Positions 1 through 7,193 of a stretch of 11,496 nt of DNA are shown here, in pieces. A model generated the notes under the pieces. It worked only from the letters and a program-made list of their open reading frames with translations. It had not been told where the DNA came from and ran no database searches. The stretch is from positions 1-11,496 of the forward strand of contig BNWE01000042.1 of assembly GCA_025998595.1 (NCBI GenBank). Direction: 5' to 3'. The stretch is from Alphaproteobacteria bacterium. Its GTDB lineage: Bacteria; Pseudomonadota; Alphaproteobacteria; UBA3830. Both the position numbers and the translations under genes were made by a program. Position 1 is the stretch's first letter; each line of letters opens with the position of its first letter.

Positions 1-12
1 GGTTTTATTCAT
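1..12 (-). CDS. 5' end of an unidentified leftward gene (partial)
   Basis: Only four codons are inside the window: ATG AAT AAA ACC, giving Met-Asn-Lys-Thr. The start is supported by a GGAG Shine-Dalgarno sequence at 22..19 on the minus strand, with six bases between it and the ATG at 12..10. A competing ATG at 17..15 meets a stop after two codons. The product cannot be identified from four residues. Confidence 0.4.
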
Positions 13-44
13 TGCATTCTCCTATTATCTAAAACCTATTATAG

Positions 45-73
45 ATGGTACTATAATCCAAAAAGATTGTCAA
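45..73 (-). promoter_or_regulatory. candidate sigma-70 promoter for the leftward gene at the window start
   Basis: On the minus strand a perfect TTGACA (73..68) is followed after 17 bases by TACCAT (50..45, 4 of 6 matches to the -10 consensus). A perfect TATAAT lies slightly further down (43..38), but 24 bases from the -35. Either hexamer could serve as the -10. The start codon with its ribosome-binding site lies about 30 bp downstream. Confidence 0.35.
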
Positions 74-204
74 TATTTTTGTGTGTTTTTTTGGGAGATT
101 TTCTAAAAAAGATATGCAATTCTTTTTGTGCTAAGGATTGAGCAACTTCGTTGAATTGATCAATGAAGCTGCTGCTCTATTGGAAAAACAAATAATGTTA
201 TTTT

Positions 205-600
205 TTACTTCTCAACAACAATACTTGCATTTTTCGGAATCGTTATTCCGAATTTATCTGCTAGCTTTTTATTTATGAAGCACTGATGATCACAAGATCC
301 CGGATAAATAGGAGCTAAAGTCTTTATATCAGCACCTATTAGCAGCTTTGCTACAAGTTTCCCGGCGTTTCTACCGACGGATTCGTAATTAGCTCCAAAG
401 CTTGCGAGCACTAGTCCATCACGCACTGCCTGATCGCCAGAATTAAACACCGGAATCCCCATTTTTTGCGCCTCGGATGCAATGGTCGGCAGTGCCGGCT
501 GAATTGGTCCACTTGTACCAACATAGATAAAGTCCGCTTTGTTTCTGAATTTCTGCATTCGAATTGGAATATCACGCGCCTGATGACTGTGCTCATGCAA
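205..600 (-). pseudogene. C-terminal fragment of an ABC-transporter substrate-binding protein (ABC_sub_bind / TrpX-like)
   Basis: About 131 codons match the last third of the ABC_sub_bind family (TrpX-like periplasmic binding proteins, normally about 320 residues, which capture small ligands such as amino acids for uptake). Visible family landmarks are KADFIYVGTSGPIQPALPT, KMGIPVFNS, a Gly-rich FGANYESVGRNAG segment and the closing KFGITIP stretch. No signal peptide, lipobox or N-terminal lobe is present, and the partner permease and ATPase genes are absent. The first available start is a TTG at 600 without a ribosome-binding site. The frame stays open to about 700, but the extra residues do not resemble the family. 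The homology appears to stop near 580-600, where another gene's tail begins on the opposite strand. I infer a decayed remnant. The family assignment is confident; whether any product is made is doubtful. Confidence 0.75.
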
Positions 601-696
601 CAGTGGACGTGTGTAGCGAGGAAGAACCAGATTCAGCCGGTCATTGATAAACGTGAGTTTGACAACACCGACGAGAATCCGGCATTCGGCTGGTAA
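600..696 (+). pseudogene. 3' end of an unidentified rightward gene
   Basis: The plus frame ending at TAA 694-696 encodes a polar, acidic tail (PVIDKREFDNTDENPAFGW) and is followed 18 bp later by a good intrinsic terminator, as expected for the true 3' end of a gene. The frame runs back into the antisense strand of the binding-protein remnant, where its translation looks like a shadow. The real gene therefore seems to lose its 5' part near 600. I do not recognise the family from about 30 residues. The alternative is that the plus frame is fortuitous, but the terminator placement argues against this. Confidence 0.4.
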
Positions 697-714
697 CTAG
701 TCTTGAACACAAAT

Positions 715-744
715 GGCGGCTTATTGCTAAAGCCGCCTATTTTG
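715..744 (+). terminator. intrinsic terminator after the truncated rightward gene
   Basis: A perfect 8-bp stem, GGCGGCTT (715-722) with AAGCCGCC (730-737), encloses a 7-base loop and is followed by TATTTTGTAT. It lies 18 bp after the TAA at 696. Confidence 0.7.
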
Positions 745-899
745 TATACTTGCGATGATTCCAAAATTCCTGGGTTTTTACGCTACAAAGAGGTTTTTTC
801 TGATATTTGGATTAAATATACATTTTGTGAATGTTATATTATGCAAAAATAGCTCTATTCATATCCTCAGCAGCGCTAGTTACAAATAGGATCGATAAA

Positions 900-1649
900 A
901 TGTTCAAAGAAAAAACAAAACATTTCATAGAGAATATTTCATGTGATTACTATATGGAAGAATTTCATAAAATAGACGAAGGAAAACTAACCTCATGGAA
1001 TTGGAGTGCATTTTTCTTTGGTCCCGCCTGGTTTATGTATAGAAAAATGTATTTAGCAAGTTTTTTGTCTTTTGTTCTTTTGAACATTCTTATTCTCCCA
1101 CAATATATGGAAGTTGTATTACGGACTCACGTTGAGGATTTATTAAACGATTACAAAACTTATGCGTTGATATTTTCTGCATTACTTTATGCTGTTTTGC
1201 ATGGTGCATTAGGAAATGTAGTCTATTATAAACGTACCAGAAGCAAAAATAATCACGATTCACCTGAAAAATATCAGCCGATATCCATTATTTTAGGTGC
1301 ATATTGCTTGTGTTTGTATGTGTATTGTTTTGATAGCATATTGTGGCTTAGATATTATATGCATTCCGAAAAGAGGTATCAACCCGGAGTATTAACTGAA
1401 TTAAATGCGGTATATAGCATGAGATTAATGTGGCTGCTTTTGTATGGTTTAGCTTTTTTATATGCTGCCATTAACAGAACCAGCAGAGAATCATTGGAAT
1501 TTTCTCATCCAAATACAAGGCTTTTGATTTCTCCAAAAGCATCTTGGCAACTGTTGTTTTCAGCGCTGGTTGCAACTGTTTTTGTTGTTTCAGCAATATC
1601 GAGCATCTATGATATGGGATGGATGATTGCGCATTATTTTAGTAAATAA
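900..1649 (+). CDS. DUF2628 multi-pass membrane protein
   Basis: The 249-residue product carries the DUF2628 signature near residues 32-51: a Trp-Asn-Trp followed by AFFFGPAWFMYRKMY. A later GNVVYYKR segment (105-112) also fits the family. About five hydrophobic segments are visible, near 51-68, 87-108, 127-150, 173-192 and 216-236, so it is an inner-membrane protein; the family's biochemical role is unknown. I place the start at the ATG at 900 because AGGA at 888-891 is spaced eight bases before it. An upstream in-frame ATG at 831 has no ribosome-binding site and would add 23 hydrophobic residues before the usual family start. It stands alone between the upstream terminator and the convergent chaperone operon. 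No clear intrinsic terminator follows it. Confidence 0.8.
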   Translation: MFKEKTKHFIENISCDYYMEEFHKIDEGKLTSWNWSAFFFGPAWFMYRKMYLASFLSFVLLNILILPQYMEVVLRTHVEDLLNDYKTYALIFSALLYAVLHGALGNVVYYKRTRSKNNHDSPEKYQPISIILGAYCLCLYVYCFDSILWLRYYMHSEKRYQPGVLTELNAVYSMRLMWLLLYGLAFLYAAINRTSRESLEFSHPNTRLLISPKASWQLLFSALVATVFVVSAISSIYDMGWMIAHYFSK

Positions 1650-1685
1650 ACAGAGGCAATTCCGGTTGGCTTTGCTATCATTCGT

Positions 1686-1826
1686 CTATGCATAGGCGCC
1701 ACACTCGAATTTTCTTCTGTCGTTCCCACGATCAATTTCGCATCTCGCACACATTTCAACGGTTGCACCACACGCATTTGCTAACTCAGAGAGCCCCAAA
1801 GCATCACACTTGTTAGAACATACCAT
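1686..1826 (-). CDS. 46-residue cysteine-rich small ORF overlapping the 3' end of the PpiD-like gene
   Basis: The ATG at 1826..1824 lies inside the last codons of the upstream chaperone gene, in another frame, and reads to TAG at 1686. An AGG eight bases before the ATG could be a ribosome-binding site, and the overlap suggests translational coupling. The peptide has six cysteines (3, 7, 19, 26, 29, 42), including CNKC-like spacing at the start (Cys3-x3-Cys7) and a CARC motif (26-29), then EIDRG and a basic DRRKF stretch. This pattern suggests metal binding or disulfides rather than random sequence. I do not recognise a family. An alternative is the decayed tail of an older downstream gene. 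Confidence 0.5.
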   Translation of the reverse strand: MVCSNKCDALGLSELANACGATVEMCARCEIDRGNDRRKFECGAYA

Positions 1827-3465
1827 CAAACTGACCTAAATCAACGGCGTCTACTGTTTCGTTTAGGTTTTCATAGTTTTTTTTCACTTCGTATCTCGTC
1901 TTGGCCAGATATCTGACAACCTGCTGAGACATATCATCGACAAACTCATTGATTAGTCTCCCACGAATCCGAAGATTTGTTTCATCATTTGGACCAGCAT
2001 TGTCCGGATAAATTAGCTCATTCACCTGATATACGACTACCACGCCATCGATTTCCTTATAGCCGACGTCATTCTTTAGTTTTTGAAAAACTTCCGGATA
2101 CAAAGACGAAACTACATTGGAAAGCTTATAGTCTTTTCCATCATCTATATTGCCTTCTCTATCAAAGCGCTTGGTTACCACGGAAGCGTATCCGTCCTTG
2201 GATGCGACCTTCGCTAGATTAGTTGTGCCTGACTTTATCTGTTCCACAAATGACTCGGCCATTTTGTTGGCCAATTCCTTCTGCTTACTTTTGATCCATT
2301 CGCTTTTTACTTTGGCAGAAACCTTGGCGAATTCCTCCACATGCTTTTGGACTACACTATCCGTATGCACCAGCCATAGAAGCTTTTCTCCCTTCTCGTT
2401 GATGCTTTCGGTAAATGAACCACTATCGGTACCTTCGTCGGTGGAAAAAGCGACCGTAACGGCATCCTTTTGGTAATTCACTTTCGATACTTCTTGGGAG
2501 AGATCATTTTTATTGGAAATATCAACATTATTTACCGAAACGACCTTTAGGTTGAAGTTTTTGGCGATCTCTTCGATAGCAGTGCCACTTGTGAGTGCAT
2601 CCTCAATATCTCTCGTGCGATCTTCAGTTATTTTCAGCAATTTTTCTTGCTGCAATTCAGCGGCTATTTCCTTTTCGGCTTCTGCGTATGTCTTTGAATC
2701 TTTATCTACGTATTCCATCGCATAATAATCCTTTTTATCTTCCTCGGAAATCTTGATGTCCTTCGCCAGATCCGATTCATACAATTCCAGAATTCTAAAC
2801 GATCTTCTTTCTTCGGCAGAAAACAAATCCGGATGCTCCGTATAGAACTCCTCCAGATTGGCATCCGAAGGCTTTTCCGTAACCACAAATGACGACGGCC
2901 TCAATTCAACCATGGAAAGCGTTCTCTTCTCCAGCATGGCTTTGTTGTAATAGCCCAGTTCACTTACAGTGGATACAAACCTAAAAGGAGCTGCTATGAG
3001 CGAATTTTTTATGTTTTTTCTCATGAAATCTATGAACATAGCCTCTGAAATGCCCATCTTTTGCAGATATATATGCAGCATGTTTTTATCAAAGCGCCCA
3101 CTTTCATCCATGCATTCATCGTGTATACACTTCTCCATGATCTTTTCGGAAACCACAAAACCAAAATCAGATGCGGCAAGATCAATGACATTTTCATTGA
3201 TGATTTGGTCTAATATGCTAAGTGTTACGGCTTTTTCGTCAATATTCTTTACGTGGTTCCGCAGCATATTAAGCTTCTTTTCTTTTTCAAGCTTAAATAA
3301 GGTCGGAGTTATTTTTATGCTTCCTATTTTAACGAGATAGTCGTTTCCCACCAACTTTCTTATGATGTCCGTGATTCCAACACAGAAAACAAAGGTGATA
3401 GCCAGAAGAAGCAGAAAAAACTTCACAATAGGCGAAGCAGAATACTTTCGAATAAACTCTAACAT
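1813..3465 (-). CDS. PpiD/SurA-N type membrane-anchored periplasmic chaperone (peptidyl-prolyl isomerase family)
   Basis: The 550-residue protein begins with a short cytoplasmic stretch, one membrane anchor (about residues 13-31, rich in Leu, Phe and Ile) and a long periplasmic part. This is the layout of PpiD, which helps folding of outer-membrane and secreted proteins near the Sec translocon. Residues about 1-160 match the SurA_N_3 chaperone domain (the VKIGSIKITPTLFKLEKEKK region and the following helices). The parvulin isomerase core expected around residues 240-380 is poorly recognisable, so activity may be chaperone-only. The start is set by AAGGA six bases upstream. It is divergent from tpiA across 77 bp, and a cysteine-rich small ORF overlaps its stop. 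The family call is firm; the exact ortholog name is less so. Confidence 0.85.
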   Translation of the reverse strand: MLEFIRKYSASPIVKFFLLLLAITFVFCVGITDIIRKLVGNDYLVKIGSIKITPTLFKLEKEKKLNMLRNHVKNIDEKAVTLSILDQIINENVIDLAASDFGFVVSEKIMEKCIHDECMDESGRFDKNMLHIYLQKMGISEAMFIDFMRKNIKNSLIAAPFRFVSTVSELGYYNKAMLEKRTLSMVELRPSSFVVTEKPSDANLEEFYTEHPDLFSAEERRSFRILELYESDLAKDIKISEEDKKDYYAMEYVDKDSKTYAEAEKEIAAELQQEKLLKITEDRTRDIEDALTSGTAIEEIAKNFNLKVVSVNNVDISNKNDLSQEVSKVNYQKDAVTVAFSTDEGTDSGSFTESINEKGEKLLWLVHTDSVVQKHVEEFAKVSAKVKSEWIKSKQKELANKMAESFVEQIKSGTTNLAKVASKDGYASVVTKRFDREGNIDDGKDYKLSNVVSSLYPEVFQKLKNDVGYKEIDGVVVVYQVNELIYPDNAGPNDETNLRIRGRLINEFVDDMSQQVVRYLAKTRYEVKKNYENLNETVDAVDLGQFDGMF

Positions 3466-3468
3466 TAT

Positions 3469-3497
3469 TTGTCCTTACAATAACACATGTGTATATT
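3469..3497 (+). promoter_or_regulatory. candidate tpiA promoter in the divergent intergenic region
   Basis: TTGTCC (3469-3474, 4 of 6) and TATATT (3492-3497, 5 of 6) are separated by exactly 17 bases, about 45 bp upstream of tpiA. The spacer contains the 10-bp palindrome ACACATGTGT (3483-3492), which could be an operator shared with the divergent chaperone gene. On the minus strand a weaker TTGCTC / TAATAT pair with 17-base spacing could serve the chaperone. Confidence 0.4.
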
Positions 3498-3542
3498 ATT
3501 AGCTGTTGTCCCGTCGAGCAAGTATATTCTGGAGATTTTTGA

Positions 3543-4340
3543 ATGAAAATAATAGTAGCCAACTGGAAAATGAATGGAAACATTGCGCTAGTGAATCAGT
3601 TTGTGAAGGAACTCAGTGAGCTTAGATGCAATAACAAGATAATCCTATGTCCTCCAGCGGCTTTGGTGTGTGCCACACAGGCGTTAATGCTATCGCTACC
3701 AGCTGAAAGGTATGCCGATTGTATTTGCAAAGTTATTGATGAATCGATAGAAATAAACGCCAGTCCGGCTCAAACCGTCGCGCTGGGGGCACAGGACTGT
3801 TTTTATGAGGAATCCGGAGCATTTACAGGAGAACACAGTCCGAAGCTACTGAAGGAATTGGGATGTGACTACGTTTTAGTGGGACATTCGGAACGAAGGA
3901 CTCTATTTCACGAATCAGACGAAATTATATACAGCAAATGGAACGCTGCCATCAAACAATCGCTATGTCCCATTGTTTGCGTTGGGGAAAAACTGGAGGA
4001 GCGAGACAATTGGAAAGAGGTTATCTCGAAACAGCTGAAAAACCAACGTGACGTTGGATCCGATAATGATGAAACGCGTGTGCTGCAAACGATCTTCGCC
4101 TACGAACCCATTTGGAGCATTGGCACAGGTCTTGTGCCTTCCATCGATGAAATAGAAAACGTACTGGATTTTATAAGGCATGAATTATCAATCTCGCAGA
4201 ATGCTATAGTCCTATATGGCGGATCAGTAACCTCTAAAAATGCTCGTACGATTTTGAGCAGCGACAGTGTAGACGGAGTTCTGGTGGGCGGAGCCAGTCT
4301 AAAGATAGACGAATTTAAGGCGATTGCTACCGCTGTGTGA
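3543..4340 (+). CDS. tpiA: triose-phosphate isomerase
   Basis: It interconverts dihydroxyacetone phosphate and glyceraldehyde 3-phosphate in glycolysis and gluconeogenesis. All landmarks are present: NWKMNG with Lys9, the GHSERR motif with catalytic His115, the AYEPIWSIGTG block with catalytic Glu188 and the flexible loop, YGGSV (225-229) and the phosphate-binding VLVGGASL. The protein has 265 residues, somewhat longer than the usual 250. The excess lies between residues about 50 and 78, before the LGAQD strand, and moves the catalytic histidine about 20 positions from its usual place near 95. GGAG at 3531-3534, eight bases upstream, supports the ATG at 3543. It is the single rightward gene of this block, divergent from the chaperone and closed by a hairpin terminator. 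Confidence 0.97.
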   Translation: MKIIVANWKMNGNIALVNQFVKELSELRCNNKIILCPPAALVCATQALMLSLPAERYADCICKVIDESIEINASPAQTVALGAQDCFYEESGAFTGEHSPKLLKELGCDYVLVGHSERRTLFHESDEIIYSKWNAAIKQSLCPIVCVGEKLEERDNWKEVISKQLKNQRDVGSDNDETRVLQTIFAYEPIWSIGTGLVPSIDEIENVLDFIRHELSISQNAIVLYGGSVTSKNARTILSSDSVDGVLVGGASLKIDEFKAIATAV

Positions 4341-4364
4341 TAAATTAATTCAGCTCATAACCAC

Positions 4365-4418
4365 TGCGTCCACAAACATTGTTCATGGACGCAAATTTTA
4401 TATGTTTTTCTCTTTTTA
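4365..4418 (+). terminator. probable intrinsic terminator of tpiA
   Basis: An 8-bp perfect stem, TGCGTCCA (4365-4372) with TGGACGCA (4386-4393), has a 13-base loop and is followed by a T-rich tract (ATTTTATATGTTTTTC, then more T). It sits between the convergent 3' ends of tpiA and the repeat-protein gene. No good T-run exists on the minus side, so it probably serves tpiA mainly. Confidence 0.55.
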
Positions 4419-4424
4419 TGAAAA

Positions 4425-6905
4425 CTATATGCACCCGCCTGTATATGAAAAATTACCATTCATCATACCTGCCTTCACAAGCATAACCGTCAATAGATTG
4501 ACTTTCATTTCTTTCACATGACTGCCTGTATTGTGCCAGTTAGTAGAGCATTTTATGTTACTGCTCAATTCCTGTAGTGAAGTACAGTCTTGACCTAAAT
4601 ACCTATTGATGGCTCTTTCTGCCAGTGGACTATTCAGCAACAAATTTACCATACTTAAAGTATCGCCAACAACACCTCTGAATAATTGTTTTAATACATC
4701 CTTATACTCAGCGACTGTCATATTTGCGACAACAGGTTGCGAAAAAGATGAATAAGTAAAACTCGAAGATGACGAATTGGACGATAATGGTGCATTCACA
4801 GCAGCGAACGGCAATGATGAGCCAAACGATGACTTCAAGGCAAAAACCGGCGATGCTGGTGCAAACGGTGGTGAATATGATGACGTTGTAGCCGCAGCAA
4901 ACAATGGAGAATCATTTGACGAACTAGACGACGGCGGCAATAATGATGGCGCCAGCGATGGCACAGTCAAAGTACCAAACGGCAATGATGAACCAAACGA
5001 TGACTTCAAAGCAAAAACCGGCGATGCTGGTGCAAACGGTGGTGAATATGATGACGACGGCAATAATGCTGGCGCAAACGGCGGTGAATCTGGTGACGGC
5101 GGCAATAATGATGGCGCAAACGGCGGTGAATCTGGTGACGGCGGCAATAATGATGGCGCAAACGGCGGTGAATCTGGTGACGGCGGCAATAATGATGGCG
5201 CCAGCGATGGCACAGTCAAAGTACCAAACGGCAATGATGAGCCAAACGATGACTTCAAGGCAAAAACCGGCGATGCTGGTGCAAACGGTGGTGAATATGA
5301 TGACGTTGTAGCCGCAGCAAACAATGGAGAATCATTTGACGAACTAGACGACGGCGGCAATAATGATGGCGCCAGCGATGGCACAGTCAAAGTACCAAAC
5401 GGCAATGATGAACCAAACAAAGTACCAAACGGCAATGATGAGCCAAACGATGACTTCAAGGCAAAAACCGGCGATGCTGGTGCAAACGGTGGTGAATATG
5501 ATGACGACGGCAATAATGCTGGCGCAAACGGCGGTGAATCTGGTGACGGCGGCAATAATGATGGCGCCATCGGATGGAAAAACGACGCTGAACCTAGCGA
5601 TGACGAAGAAGAATGCGTAGAAAAATGTGGAAACGATACCGATGGCTCTACAGAAACAAAGTTATGGGTTACAGCAAACGCAACTGGACGATATGTCGCG
5701 CTAACCAAAGAATCAGCATCATACTGTTGCTGCTTTGCATAAAGACCTCCAGGTACATATCCAATCGAGCTATTTTTTTTTGTTAAAGGTTCTCCATGCC
5801 AGCTGAATTCTCCGGCTCCACTTGGTCCCCATTTTTTTGTTTTTGGATTTACTGCTAGCGCAAATAGAGCTCTCCGAACAGAACCGCTATAGCTCCTTGC
5901 ATTCAACAGATATATCAGTAGGGCTTGTCTGGTTTCAGGATACGTATCGGTAAATGGATTACCTTGCGGAGCATTTATGCCGTACATACCTTCCAAAAAC
6001 TGATGAACTCCAAGCTCTGCCATACAGTTTTCCGCATATGCCTCGATATTTTCACTCTTAATGCCGAGGCTATCAAATATATTATCAATGTACCTTGGAG
6101 CATGTTTAAGAATAGCAAATTTAAATAATTTGCCACGAGTTTCCAAAAGCGTATCAAGAACCAATGCTTTTAGACAATCATGCCATGGAATATTGTCTAG
6201 CTTTTCGCTCTGCAGTAGATCAGAAACACACGCTGTATGTGCTGCATATATTTCTGCTGGACTTTCATTATATCCCTGTATCAATAAGCCCATAAGCTTA
6301 GCTATCTGCATTTTACCAGCTGTATATTCCGCTTCGTTGCTGTTACCGCTTTGTTCTAACTCATCCAAACGATCTAGTCTACGCTTGATACCAGAGAATA
6401 TGTAACGCACATCTCGCTGACTGTACTCCTTTGCCCCACATGTTCCGTTGGGACTGTAAAATGGTATGTTTATTGGTGTTGTTGGTGCTACTCCTGTCAT
6501 TTTTGAGTATGCAGCGGTAAGCACTCTATGCATATAACTGGAGCTCAACGCTTTCCCAAAAAACGATTTCATAAACTCAAATGGTTCACACCCATTAAGC
6601 TTGCGCAGGTAATAACAAAAAGGAAAAATAGATTTCTCTTCTTTCCCTATATAGCCAGTTATTGCATGCATTGCATCCCAAAAAACATCTCTGATATATG
6701 CATTACCGTTTGCGATTTGACTTGACGTTCCAACTGATGGAAGGATTGGACAATCTCCGGACAATGCGTTAAGAACTTCTGAAACATTGAGCTCTTCCTT
6801 TAAATGCATTCTCTCAGAGTTAACTCCTGGTACTGGAATACTACAAGCACAACCATCACCACATTGCAAAAAAGAAAATACAGACACACATAAAAGTTTC
6901 TTCAT
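4425..6905 (-). CDS. large secreted protein with a Ser/Pro/Phe repeat region
   Basis: The 826-residue product starts with a signal peptide (MKKLLCVSVFSFLQ, then a Cys/Gly segment) with no clear lipobox. I choose the ATG at 6905 because GAGGG lies five bases upstream; an in-frame ATG at 6917 has no ribosome-binding site. Residues about 25-420 form a mostly helical domain with scattered cysteines that I do not recognise. Residues about 436-711 are low-complexity repeats built from SLLPPSPDSPPFAP, SSSYSPPFAPASPVFALK, SSFGSSLPFGTL and a Ser-rich block. A unique tail of about 115 residues follows, with four cysteines if the last residues are counted, ending NFSYTGGCI. The repeats are nearly identical at DNA level, which implies recent duplication. 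The protein is probably surface-exposed or exported. Adhesin, host-interaction factor or structural protein are all possible; nothing identifies the function. Confidence 0.75.
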   Translation of the reverse strand: MKKLLCVSVFSFLQCGDGCACSIPVPGVNSERMHLKEELNVSEVLNALSGDCPILPSVGTSSQIANGNAYIRDVFWDAMHAITGYIGKEEKSIFPFCYYLRKLNGCEPFEFMKSFFGKALSSSYMHRVLTAAYSKMTGVAPTTPINIPFYSPNGTCGAKEYSQRDVRYIFSGIKRRLDRLDELEQSGNSNEAEYTAGKMQIAKLMGLLIQGYNESPAEIYAAHTACVSDLLQSEKLDNIPWHDCLKALVLDTLLETRGKLFKFAILKHAPRYIDNIFDSLGIKSENIEAYAENCMAELGVHQFLEGMYGINAPQGNPFTDTYPETRQALLIYLLNARSYSGSVRRALFALAVNPKTKKWGPSGAGEFSWHGEPLTKKNSSIGYVPGGLYAKQQQYDADSLVSATYRPVAFAVTHNFVSVEPSVSFPHFSTHSSSSSLGSASFFHPMAPSLLPPSPDSPPFAPALLPSSSYSPPFAPASPVFALKSSFGSSLPFGTLFGSSLPFGTLTVPSLAPSLLPPSSSSSNDSPLFAAATTSSYSPPFAPASPVFALKSSFGSSLPFGTLTVPSLAPSLLPPSPDSPPFAPSLLPPSPDSPPFAPSLLPPSPDSPPFAPALLPSSSYSPPFAPASPVFALKSSFGSSLPFGTLTVPSLAPSLLPPSSSSSNDSPLFAAATTSSYSPPFAPASPVFALKSSFGSSLPFAAVNAPLSSNSSSSSFTYSSFSQPVVANMTVAEYKDVLKQLFRGVVGDTLSMVNLLLNSPLAERAINRYLGQDCTSLQELSSNIKCSTNWHNTGSHVKEMKVNLLTVMLVKAGMMNGNFSYTGGCI
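4807..5566. repeat. near-identical tandem duplication of about 420 bp with nested short repeats
   Basis: Positions 4807-4998 are identical to 5227-5418. Then, after a 30-bp in-frame insertion (5419-5448) in the second copy, 4999-5115 matches 5449-5565 with one mismatch (A5010 against G5460). Copy one carries three perfect 42-bp units, copy two only one. Every length difference is a multiple of three, so the frame of the secreted protein on the minus strand is kept. The near identity points to recent unequal recombination or slippage. Confidence 0.95.
5074..5199. repeat. three perfect tandem copies of a 42-bp unit
   Basis: Units at 5074-5115, 5116-5157 and 5158-5199 are identical and encode 14 residues of the SLLPPSPDSPPFAP type on the minus strand. 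A single further copy lies at 5524-5565. There are no unique spacers, so this is a coding minisatellite and not CRISPR. Confidence 0.95.
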
Positions 6906-6919
6906 AAATACCCTCATTC

Positions 6920-6953
6920 AAAAAAAATAACATTTCCGTACAAACCACGGAAA
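6920..6953 (-). promoter_or_regulatory. terminator-like hairpin in the leader of the repeat-protein gene
   Basis: On the minus strand a perfect 7-bp stem, TTTCCGT (6953..6947) with ACGGAAA (6939..6933), has a 7-base loop. Five bases later comes a run of eight T (6927..6920). It ends only about 15 bp before the start codon and just ahead of the GAGGG ribosome-binding site. It could act as a transcription attenuator, a 5' stabilising hairpin, or simply a read-through barrier. Confidence 0.45.
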
Positions 6954-7153
6954 CGACTATAACCATTAGTATATTTACTATAGTTACACATAGAATGCAA
7001 GATCATTTTTAAAATTTATGTGCCTTTTTATCGAATGATGCGGTATAATGGATAATTGTTTTTTATGGGCGAAAACGCGACTCAGAACCATCGAGCATTT
7101 TTTACGTGATGTTAGATACTGGAATTAACGCATGCGCAGCAAGTACCGACAAT

Positions 7154-7193
7154 AAAAATCCCCGCCAATAGAGAATAACGGGGACAATTTTTT
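7154..7193. terminator. bidirectional intrinsic terminator
   Basis: TCCCCG (7159-7164) pairs with CGGGGA (7179-7184) around a 14-base loop. A T6 run follows on the plus strand (7188-7193), and A5 (7154-7158) gives a T-run on the minus strand. It lies about 40 bp past the stop of the leftward pseudo-peptidase gene, so it most likely ends that transcript. Confidence 0.75.

Noticed and set aside
141..173. Hairpin AGCAACTTC / GAAGCTGCT as terminator of the binding-protein remnant
   Set aside because: One G-U or mismatched pair, a long loop and no T-run on either strand.
138..278. Plus-strand open frame with a helical-looking stretch (NFVELINEAAALLEKQ)
   Set aside because: No start with a ribosome-binding site, and the second half is antisense to the binding-protein remnant. 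It could be a relic but is too short to support.
831..899. Upstream ATG start for the DUF2628 gene
   Set aside because: No ribosome-binding site at 831; the ATG at 900 has AGGA at the right distance and matches the usual domain start.
1977..3340. Several plus-strand ORFs opposite the PpiD-like gene
   Set aside because: Antisense shadows with no start signals; the minus frame is a recognised family.
5074..5565. Regular short repeats that might suggest a CRISPR array
   Set aside because: Units are contiguous, coding and in frame, without unique spacers, and no cas genes are present.
4943..5620. Met/Ala/Gln-rich plus-strand ORFs inside the repeat
   Set aside because: Another frame of the same repeats; confined entirely to them and without a start context.
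4777..5742. Long plus-strand ORF of 321 codons, Asn/Gly/Asp-rich, antisense to the repeat protein
   Set aside because: It starts with TTG, has no ribosome-binding site or signal, and exists because repeats in multiples of three keep several frames open. The minus frame extends far beyond the repeats and has a signal peptide and GAGGG.
6984..7091. Minus-strand ORF of 35 residues in the intergenic region
   Set aside because: No ribosome-binding site, no recognisable pattern, and it overlaps the putative promoter region of the next gene.
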